Under the pieces are notes generated by a model. The model was not told the DNA's origin. It did no database searches and saw only the letters and a list, made by a program, of their open reading frames with translations. A stretch of 64,000 nt of DNA from Pachyseris speciosa (taxonomy: Eukaryota > Cnidaria > Anthozoa > Scleractinia > Pachyseridae): contig JAEMWC010000751.1 of assembly GCA_016490735.1 (NCBI GenBank), positions 274,501-338,500 on the forward strand. Direction: 5' to 3'. This document shows, one piece after another, positions 56,072-64,000 of the stretch. Each line of letters starts with the position of its first letter. Position 1 is the stretch's first letter. The translations under genes were made by a program, and so were the position numbers.

Positions 56072-56281
56072 CTGAAAATATAAAACAAAATTAACGTCAG
56101 GCAGTAAAAGTATTCACCTCGTGGGTGACAAATGCCGATGAAGTAAATTAGGAGTACCAGCAGACAAAGCGGGCGACATTCTAAAAAACACGTCAATGGT
56201 AGAGTGATTGGTTGATACTCTGCACGATTATAGAAGGAAGAAAACCTAGAGCCAAGATTTTCCGCTATATCCCCCACCGTT

Positions 56282-56520
56282 ATCATTAGGGATCACGTAC
56301 TTTTTAGTAAATCTCATTAGATGAAACTTCGGGTAGTAATAAGACATTTTGATTATGTAGTTCGAAATAACAACGTTCGACCCTCTCATGATGTATTCGT
56401 CGTTCGCTTCTCACCTTACAACACAATTTCAATGAAAGGTAGTGAGGAGAATTTATCTTGCTAACAGCAAGTTGAAATTATGTTCGGATATTAACCGCTC
56501 TACAACTTGTTGCCAAGAAA
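56282..56520. repeat. Intronic repeat unit, copy 1
   Basis: AGGGATCACGTACTTTTTAG to AACTTGTTGCCAAGAAA. Recurs at 57131-57230 (shorter) and 63769-64000 (full length). It lies just 3' of a Ser/Thr-rich exon in gene order. Confidence 0.85.
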
Positions 56521-56549
56521 GGGATGCAGGAGAGGGAAAAGGAGCTGAC

Positions 56550-56675
56550 CGTAATTAGAGGATGATGGAGTTATGCTTTTGTAAGGAGAGTCAAAACTGC
56601 TACTGCAATGGCTCCAGCTTTTTGGTGACGAACGCTGTTGAAGTAACTGAGGCGTGACTGCAGTCGTAGACGACT
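56550..56675 (-). CDS. Host gene, Ser/Thr-rich (mucin-like) exon copy 3
   Basis: 126 nt, acceptor TTTTTTGCAG, donor AATTACG|GTCAGC. Reads SSTTAVTPQLLQQRSSPKSW, SHCSSSFDSPYKS and ITPSSSNY. Same phase and core (SS..AVTP, ..SPxxI) as the other two copies. Probably an O-glycosylated stalk between the thrombospondin repeat and EGF. Confidence 0.7.
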
Positions 56676-56909
56676 CTGCAAAAAACAAAAAGATGCTTCA
56701 ATAGTATTGATACAGTGAGTAGCTACAACGTACAACGTGTTTTTCATCAATCCATTCTCTGATTCCACTCTAACATTAACGGTAAAAGCACCAATACAGG
56801 TTAGTACTTACTGTTAGCAAGTTGTACAGTCATAGCATCTCTATGCCATGTTGCTAATAAAGATTTGAAGGGGAAGGGAGAGGGGGGTGGGGGGGGGGAT
56901 GTAGCTCAC

Positions 56910-57032
56910 CTGGATTAGAAGTTGTTAGAGGTATGTTTTTCGGAGACAAGACATAAATGTTTCTGGGGCTGATCCACTTTGTAGATGACGAATGCGTTTC
57001 AAATAAAGGAGTCACAGCAGACGATGACAACA
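56910..57032 (-). CDS. Host gene, Ser/Thr-rich exon copy 2
   Basis: 123 nt, acceptor TTGTTATTCAG, donor TCCAG|GTGAGC. Reads LSSSAVTPLFETHSSSTKWI, SPRNIYVLSPKNI and PLTTSNP. Closely related in sequence to copy 1 at 57785, which shows recent duplication. Confidence 0.75.
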
Positions 57033-57130
57033 CTGAATAACAAGCAATAATATTAATACAGCAATTGGTTGGTCATTGATATTTCCAGATGGACAAGGAA
57101 ATGTCCCCAAAAAGCTTTTTTTTTTTTTTT

Positions 57131-57230
57131 AGGGATCACGTAGTTTTTAGTAAATCTCAGTACGCGAAACTTTGGGTTGTAAGAAGACATTTTGATTATG
57201 AAGTTCGAAATAAGAACGTATGATCCAAGT
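57131..57230. repeat. Intronic repeat unit, copy 2 (shorter)
   Basis: AGGGATCACGTAGTTTTTAG and GACATTTTGATTATGAAGTT are shared with 56282 onward and 63769 onward. The similarity stops near AAGAACGTATGATC. Confidence 0.8.
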
Positions 57231-57784
57231 TACGAACCCCAAGACTCTCCTTTTGATCACCTAATGTTAAAAGTAGAGATCAAAACTTTTAAGGGGGTTC
57301 ACTAGTTTAATAACAAGTACGCTGAGTAATAAGACATTTTCAAGCAGGAAAATATGATTCTGTCAAGATGTTTTCCATCGGTCGTTTCCAGTAAATAGCT
57401 GGCAGTGACACTACACGATGAAAGGAGTGTCAGAAATAAAAAATAAATATAATAATAATAATAATATTAATAATGATAATAATAATGGTAATACATAAAC
57501 ATAAATATTAAATTTGAATTATAAACCTAGAAATATGTTTAAATGATATGCTATGTACATTAAAATTTAAAATTTAAAATCCTTAAAAATATGTATAATC
57601 ATTAACAACGTGTTTTCCATAAATCGCCATATCCATTTTCAGATTCCTCTCAACATTAATTGTAAAAATACGAATACAGATCAGTTCTTACAGTTAGCAA
57701 GTTGTACAGTCATAATATCTCCATGCCATGTTGCTAATAAAGAGTTGAAGGGGAAATGAGTGGGGGGGGGGGGGGTTAATTCAC

Positions 57785-57907
57785 CTGGATTAGAAGGAAT
57801 TAGAGTTATGGTTTTGTGAGAGAAGACATTAATGTTGCTGGGGCTGATCCACTTTGTAGATGACAAATGCGTTTGAAATAAAGGAGTCACTGCAGACGAT
57901 GACAACA
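57785..57907 (-). pseudogene. Host gene, Ser/Thr-rich exon copy 1 with a changed acceptor
   Basis: Homologous to 56910-57032 (SSSAVTPLFQTHLSSTKWIS, PSNINVFSHKTITL). The donor TCCAG|GTGAAT is present. Where copy 2 has TTATTCAG|TGTTG, this copy has TTTTTCAC|TGTTG, so the AG acceptor is gone. A CTGCAG 17 bases further in could serve as a shifted acceptor but would change the phase. It is either skipped or spliced differently. Confidence 0.65.
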
Positions 57908-58578
57908 GTGAAAAACAGCAATAATATCAATACAGGAAGAGGCTTGTCATTGACATTTCAATATTGACAAGTAAATGTCCCCAAAACGATAAAAAGAGCC
58001 ATGACTCAATTTAAGAACGCAGAAGTAAAAAATGTTTGGTTCACGACTTTCCCTCTCTTGGGAGTTGCTCCTCTTGGGACCGCTTTCCAGAGATCCATTG
58101 ATGGAAGCGACTTGCTCATAATGCATTTGAAATACCAGACGTTGGACAAAATAGAAAGGGGTTTAATTGCCACTTACCGTTGTTCTCAAAGTGGTGTTCA
58201 GAATCAGGGTTTAAATATTCGAAGAAAACATGGAGTTTGGGTTAATTTAACTACTGATTTTATCCACAGCCAAGGACGTCACCTGAGCGACATTAACATT
58301 GAAAAAAAAATTTAAAGGAATACGGGGTAAATTAACTCTAACTGCATGCATGAAACAGGGATGGGATAGAATGTCTTTACTGATATTGCCATTTCATTGC
58401 ATCAATTTTTTTTCTGTAGGGTTTCCTAACCATAACTTAGACCAAAATTATGTATTAAAAATGCAGGTTTGACGATATTGAGGTTTAACCGAATGAGATA
58501 ACAATGTCAGTCGCTCTATTAATGCCTCTCTCTAGGTAGAGGCATCGTTTGATATCTTAGAAGTTGAAATTGACTCAC

Positions 58579-58748
58579 GTGGACGTTGCCGGGTGTTGCA
58601 CTGCTGTGTCTCTGAGTTGTTTCCAATGCAATACTTCTCTCTTTGACTGGGTGCAGGATTGTTGCAAAGGCGACTGCGCGTCTGCAAGCCTTCTCCGCAC
58701 GTCACGGAACAGTTCGTCCATCCTCCCAAATACCCCAACCACCATGCA
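58579..58748 (-). CDS. Host polycystin-1-like gene, thrombospondin type 1 repeat exon
   Basis: 170 nt, acceptor CTTTTTTAACAG, donor CCAC|GTGAGT. Reads [35 protein letters not shown] and [13 protein letters not shown]. The WxxxGGWTxCSVTCGxGxxxRxRxC signature is a TSP1 repeat with its Trp ladder and CSVTCG. Phase 1 at both ends, as is usual for extracellular modules. It is the 5'-most exon in the window. Confidence 0.85.
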
Positions 58749-59075
58749 CTGTTAAAAAAGGGCACAATCACTAAAAGAAACGTTCTAGGGGTATCATTGA
58801 TCTCAAAGCTTATCTTTAAATTAATTATGTTATTTAAAAAACGCGAAACTGGATGTCAGTGATGTGTAGCATGACATTTAATTGGACACTGGAAAATGGA
58901 AAATGATTACCTTTCATCAGAGGAAAAAAATCACTATCGAACAACAAAACTTGTCCGCTTTTCAGTTCAAAATGCGAGCTTAAAGTGGTACTATGATCAA
59001 ATTTTTACCCCTTGATATTTTCGGTGTATCACATAGAAGTCCATGAAAAACTAAAAATGCCGTTCACCGTTTGCA

Positions 59076-59533
59076 AATAGAGAGATTAAGTTTGAGGTTT
59101 TTCGGCTTTTCCCGCGAACCGCGAACGTCAAGAAGTCACGTGACCAGTGCCTTGCCGTCAGGTTTGCGGTTTGAGGTTCACGTTTGTACGGCTAGACCAC
59201 ACTCTAGAGGTAAGTGATTTACCGCAAGGTTTTTTGCACCCTAAAACATCACAATCCCACGTTTGAGAGGAAATGCTACCTTTTAGAACTCTTTCGCTTA
59301 TTGATTATCGAATTCTTTTTCATAGACACGTAATTTTGAAGACGATTTCTCAGCTCAGATAGAAGTGAACGAATGAATGAAAACAAACATGGCGGCCGGC
59401 TATTTGTTGTTAGAACCAACCACGAATCTTAAGCCCCGAATATGGGCAGACGGTTAACGTAAAACCGCTAACCGCAAACCGCGGTTTGCCGTTTGCGGTA
59501 AGATGGCCAAACCTGTATCTTAATCTCTCTATT
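59076..59533. mobile_element. MITE nested in the TTAA element
   Basis: Ends AATAGAGAGATTAAG and CTTAATCTCTCTATT are perfect inverted repeats, extended imperfectly (TTTGAGGTTT / AAACCTGTAT). The interior has several CGCGGTTTGCGGTTT-like palindromic blocks. 458 bp. Confidence 0.7.
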
Positions 59534-59552
59534 ATCTGCGTTAGTTCCGGAG

Positions 59553-59593
<41 letters not shown>

Positions 59594-59633
59594 TACTGAT
59601 GACGTCATACACTCAACCGAATATTATATGAAT

Positions 59634-59935
59634 TTCAACTTGAACTTGAACTTCAACTTCTTTATTATTATGCAGTATTTAAATCAATTACAACTTGTTA
59701 ATACTATAATACTTTCGACAGAAGATATATATAATACATGATAAAACCAAAGAACAAGAACAAAAAAAAGGTATGTGCGTGGCAACCAGAGTAGCCACTT
59801 GCTTTCGAGCTGGTTGCCACCATGCTAAAGGTAAATGCGGCATAAAACAGAAAATGGACAATCAAGTATATAAATAGAGCTATCTCTGTTAATTTGCAGC
59901 ACAGACCATTCAAACTTGGTAAGCTAATAGTTCTT
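59634..59935 (-). mobile_element. Short LINE 3' end
   Basis: On the minus strand it ends in GAAGTTCAAGTTCAAGTTGA repeats. It contains the same kind of 3'-UTR hairpin as the LINE at 6245-7096 (GTGGCAACCAG at 59779 with CTGGTTGCCAC at 59810 and loop end GCTTTCGAG). No coding sequence kept. Confidence 0.6.
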
Positions 59936-60401
59936 TAGGAAAAACACCTACGGCTATAAAAAATTCTGTTCCCATGGCAACTCACTCTTTCCCAGGCCCC
60001 ACCCACTTCATTTCAATATGTCAGGTCAAAAAACATTAAGTGAGGCCACGAACTCGAGCATGTGGAGCACCATTAGTAAATATCAAAATGAAACGCTAAA
60101 GGTGGCTAAAAGCCTTTAATATTGGGGAGATCTGGAACCCAGTATGTTGCCATGGTAACAAAACTGTAAAGGTCGTATTGTGGAGCACATTTAGTAGAAT
60201 CTTACTGCAAAGAATCAAACCTTTCTGATACAAATTGGCTGAGATATATTTTTTCATCATATTTGATCAAAATTTGGTGCAGTGTATGACGTCATCACTT
60301 CGCTAATTTGCATATCTTAAAAACTTGAATATCTCTGGAACGAAAAGAGATTATTGAAAACAATAAACAGTATTTTTCTTCTCAACATACTACTTGTTTG
60401 T

Positions 60402-62565
60402 GAACTAGAAAACGGTAAGAAACAAGCAAGGCTGGTTACACGGCTAGGAATATATATTTAAACCAATATTTCGGGATGAACAGCCTTCCTTCATCAGGGT
60501 GTTACATATTATGACCCTAAGATGAAACGACGTTACAGTTTAAAAAAAAGTTGTACATGTAACATGGTATTATAATAAAGGTAAACAATACAACGTAAAA
60601 TAAAAAAACGTTACAGTTTGAAAATTTGAAAAAAACGTAACAAGAAAACAAAAAGATAGGTATTATATTTCTTCTTTTCTGTTGATACCTAACGGTTCAA
60701 GAGTTTGACCTCTATCAATTAGATATGCTTCTCTGGCTCTTCGTACACCGTCACGATTAGATTTGGACAGTTCTAGTGGAATTAGTTGCATGTCAGAAGC
60801 GCTATGACCGTTAGAGAGAAAATGTTCTGATACTGCAGTGGGTTTAGAGCTGTTGGTTTGTTTGTCGACTGTTCTACGATGTTCGTTGAAACGGTCCTTA
60901 AGTCGTCGTTTAGTTTCGCCTATGTATTGTTTGTGACAGTGATTGCATTGTACCATGTATATGACATTTTTGGAATTACAGTCAATGTGATGTTTGATAA
61001 ATCTAGTTTCGCCGGTGGAATGAAAAGTATAGGTTGAAAGTCCATCAGTTATGTAGTTGCATGTTAAACAGTTGTGGCCACAGCGAAAGGCACCAAGGGG
61101 TTGATTATTTTTAGCAGGTGTACGTAGTTTAGCACTGACCAATAGATCGTTAAGATTGTTAGAAAGTCGGAAAGCAACAAGAGGGGCAGCCTTGAAAACG
61201 TCAACGCAGCGGGAGATGAAGATAAAATGTTGAAGTCTTTGTGAATAATAGATGATACGGAGCGAATAACTGGATTGTATGTTATGACAAGGGGTACACG
61301 TGTAGGCTGGTTAGTATCGGGATTGCGTTGTTTGGGGGCAGGTGCTTCGGTACGTGAAATGTTGTAAACGCGTTGTATTTCGTTGTTGAGGTAAGAGAGA
61401 TTGTACCCACGTTTGTTGAGATAAGACTTACGTTCGTTAAGACGGAGTGCGAAAGTTTCGTCAGAAGAGCAGATGCGTCGAAGTCTGAGAGCTAAACTGA
61501 ATGGAATAGCTCTTTTGCTGTGTCTGGGATGGCAAGAGGATTGTAACAAGGAGAGATGTTTGTCAGTAGCCTTAGTGTAAAGATCAGTAGTGATTTTACC
61601 GTTGTTCAGTGACACGTTGACGTCCAGAAAGGGTATGGATGAGAAAGAATAATTGGAGGTAAATTTAATTGTAGGGTGAATGTTGTTGAGATATGTGGTG
61701 AAGGTGTTGAGATCGTCTACTGAGTGTGTCCATATCATAAAAATGTCATCTATAAAGCGCCACCAGGTTTGCGGTTGGTATGGGGCATGTGATAGAACGT
61801 TTGTCTCGAGTTTGGCGAGAAAAAGATTGGCATAAGATGGTGCCATTCTAGTTCCCATGGCAGTGCCGTGTACTTGCAAGTAGTGCTTGTCGTCGAATGA
61901 AAAGTTGTTCATAGTGAGTATCATGCGTATGAGGTCACAGAGAGTTTCAGTGCCGATAGTGGAGGTAGTGCGTTTGCGTGTATCGAGGAAGTAACGACTT
62001 GCATTGATGCCTTCGTTATGGGGTATGTTGGTGTAGAGTGAAGAAACGTCAAGTGTAACGAGAATGGCATTGTTGGGCAGTTGTCCGAGATTTTCGAGTT
62101 TGTTGAGGAAGTGAGTGGTGTCTTTTATGAATGACTGGGTAGTCTAACGGTCACAGCGCTTCTGACATGCAACTAATTCCACTAGAACTGTCCAAATCTA
62201 ATCGTGACGGTGTACGAAGAGCCAGAGAAGCATATCTAATTGATAGAGGTCAAACTCTTGAACCGTTAGGTATCAACAGAAAAGAAAAAATATAATACCT
62301 ATCTTTTTGTTTTCTTGTTACGTTTTTCTCAAATTTTCAAACTGTAACGTTTTTTTTTTATTTTACGTTGTATTGTTTACCTTTATTATAATATCATGTT
62401 ACATGTACAATTTTTTTTAAACTGTAACGTCGTTTCATCTTAGGGTCATAATATGTAACACCCTGATGAAGGAAGGCTGTGCCTCCCGAAATATTGGTTT
62501 AAATGTATATTCCTAGCCGTGTAACCAGCCTTGCTTGTTTCTTACCGTTTTCTAGTTTACAATTT
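60402..62565 (-). mobile_element. Penelope-like element with ~410-bp inverted arms
   Basis: The left arm, 60402-60815, and right arm, 62148-62565, are long, nearly identical inverted repeats. They include the 3' UTR, the last ~45 codons of the GIY-YIG domain and the CTGATGAAGGAAGGCTGT...CCCGAAATATTGG signal. The unique centre encodes RT and GIY-YIG on the minus strand. A partial inverted copy at the 5' side is a recognised arrangement in Penelope-like elements. Confidence 0.85.
60663..62147 (-). pseudogene. Penelope-like RT (C-terminal half) and GIY-YIG endonuclease
   Basis: 62147-61925 reads LPNNAILVTLDVSSLYTNIP and GINASRYFLDTR. 61924-61200 has VHGTAMGTRMAPSYANLFLA, RFIDDIFMIW (catalytic DD), IPFLDVNVSLNNGKITTDLY and CHPRHSKRAIPFSLALRLRR. 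A frame change near 61195 leads to 61142-60663: FRCGHNCLTCNYI, VIYMVQCNHCHKQYIGETKR, RLKDRFNEHRR and VRRAREAYLIDRGQTLEPLG. The CxxC-type zinc site, the GIY-YIG-like VIYMVQC/QYIGET and the Arg are present. The N-terminal half of RT is missing, replaced by the inverted arm. It once inserted by target-primed reverse transcription. Confidence 0.85.
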
Positions 62566-62712
62566 TATAGCTGGTTAGATCTATTACAGGATCCGGCTCT
62601 TCTATTTTGCAACGGTGGTCCTTGCTATTAAGTATTTTCCAGTGTTTACTTGTTTATGGTTTAAAATGGCTTAGATAGGAAAGATGCCATTTTCCTCACA
62701 GTACCACTTTAA

Positions 62713-63740
62713 ACGTTGACACCGAATCCGACACTTCAGGAATTACTGACTTTTTTGTGAGCATCGGCTGAATTAGTAAAATATTTACAGCTAATTAGCC
62801 CTTTGACTCCAGAGTTTTTCTGTCATATTGCTTCAGTTTTGACATACATACGCTAAATACCATCTCAAAAGTTCCCTTTGAGGTAAAAGTGCCTATAATC
62901 GTACATATTTAGAAAGTAGACATATCAGGGTTTCACAAAATATATATGTATTAACTTAACGTTTGTTTGGAGTGCTGTTTGCCTTTAGCAATCTCTTACA
63001 GTTGACAGTGTACATTTTGTGACCACCGAAGCGCCCGCTTGCTCTCTTTCTTCGACATTTTCTTGACCACAGCAGCGTGTATCTGCATGCTCAAGCTCCG
63101 AATTGTTGCCAGTATCTTCGTCCATTTAATCGAACTAATCTTTACCTAACCTGAATCATCGCTAAAATCCGGTGCTGCGAATATAGTTCGATCAACTCCA
63201 TTCGTGCTGACGCCATTTTTAAAGGTTATCATAAGCACAGCAAGGAAATATTGCCATAACGTTAGTCAAAAATGGCGAAAAACCGATTGAAATGGAATCA
63301 TACGATAAACAACTTCATATAAGAAACATAAAGTGTCATTTGACAAAATATGGAGCCTTTCGGAGCCTTTTTTGGGACAAAATGTACACCTTATTTGGAA
63401 GCGCGTGTAAAAGCGCGCTCAGGAGTCAAAGGGTTAAGTGATGAACACGAATTTACGAAGTTTTGGGCACCAGTATGTATAAATGGCTCATTGAACGACT
63501 GATTTAATGTTAGTACTGAGTGATGGGCTAGTCATTGGCGTGCAGAAACTGAGATAGCAGACGCCATGCATTTTGTAAGAATGGTGAAACTTCCTCCAGT
63601 GTTAATGAAATCTCTAGTCTGTTAAACTTTGGATCTTAACTAAAATCAAAATGCATATGGCTCCTTACTTTATATACTCTATTATTAATATTATTTAATT
63701 TTTATACCGCCTACTGACTGAATGACTAAAGCCAAGACTT
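62713..63740. other. Intron without recognised genes
   Basis: AT-rich. CTTTGACTCC at 62803 and GAGTCAAAGG at 63422 are inverted, so a further MITE of about 640 bp may be present. No exon recognised. Confidence 0.4.
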
Positions 63741-64000
63741 TCCACTACATTCGCCACCGTTATGATTAGGGATCACGTAGTTTTTAGTAAATCTCATTAG
63801 GTGAAACTTCTGGAAGTAATAAGACATTTTGATTATGAAGTTCGAAATAAGAACGTACGACCCTCTCAGGATGTTTTCATCGATCGCTTCTTACTTTACC
63901 ACACAATTTTTCATGAAAGATAAGAGGCGAATTTATTTGGTAACATGAAGTTGAAATTATGTTCCTATATTAACCCCTTTACAACTTGTTGCCAATAAAA
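63741..64000. repeat. Intronic repeat unit, copy 3, running off the window
   Basis: Matches 56250-56520 along its whole length (AAGACTTTCC..CACCGTTAT, AGGGATCACGTAGTTTTTAG, ACGACCCTCTCA, ACAACTTGTTGCCAA). In the first copy this unit is immediately followed by a Ser/Thr-rich exon, so another such exon may lie just past 64000. Confidence 0.85.

Larger units (their letters stand above)
58984..62708. mobile_element. TTAA-flanked foldback DNA transposon hosting other elements
   Basis: Terminal inverted repeats AGTGGTACTATGA (58984) and TCACAGTACCACT (ends 62708) are each bordered by TTAA, the piggyBac-type target. Subterminal inverted repeats also exist (GAGATATTTAAGTTTGAAAA near 59550 against AAAACTTGAATATCTC near 60320, both next to a TGACGTCAT box). 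No transposase seen. Excluding nested elements it is about 1 kb. Confidence 0.6.

Noticed and set aside
1..64000. CRISPR array, operons or other prokaryotic features
   Set aside because: No regularly spaced repeats of the right size; the introns, LINEs and splice sites show eukaryotic nuclear DNA.

Overview
The window looks like nuclear DNA of an anthozoan cnidarian, most likely a stony coral. It has AT-rich introns, one vertebrate-style multi-exon gene, and many nested transposons of kinds I associate with cnidarian genomes (CR1-like and L1/Tx1-like LINEs, Penelope-like elements, BEL/Pao and Ty3 LTR elements, Polintons, palindromic MITEs, tRNA-derived SINEs). The taxon is an inference from repeat and gene families; I could not run a search.

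Layout. 1-7.1 kb is a retrotransposon nest: a BEL/Pao fragment split by a truncated LINE, a rearranged Ty3 element with an LTR and primer-binding site, and another LINE end. 7.1-20.2 kb has little I can name: a Penelope-like remnant, a tRNA-derived SINE, a LINE tail and simple repeats. About 20.3-37.7 kb is a decayed endogenous DNA virus of the Maverick/Polinton type. It has a large structural-type gene, a presumed major capsid protein, an A32-like packaging ATPase, a run of small membrane proteins, a retrovirus-type integrase and, convergent to the integrase, a protein-primed type B DNA polymerase. It is broken by many frameshifts and by two LINE insertions; one of these, a 4.36 kb L1/Tx1-like element, is flanked by a 112-bp target-site duplication. 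A roughly 150-nt near-perfect palindrome lies just upstream of the polymerase.

38.0-58.8 kb, minus strand, holds fifteen exons of one host gene of the polycystin-1/REJ family: thrombospondin-1 repeat, two or three Ser/Thr-rich exons, an EGF-like exon, REJ region, GAIN/GPS, first TM, PLAT plus several TM segments, and the start of the polycystin extracellular (TOP) domain. Reading phases agree at the junctions I checked. The channel-forming 3' exons are not recognisable in the window; after the last exon the sequence becomes the virus. Introns carry a nearly intact CR1-like LINE, MITEs, a SINE, purine-rich minisatellites and a small Penelope-like element. 59-62.7 kb is a TTAA-flanked foldback transposon that swallowed another MITE, a LINE end and a Penelope-like element with long inverted arms. 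The last 260 bp repeat an intronic unit from 56.3 kb, suggesting that the duplicated Ser/Thr exon array continues past the window.
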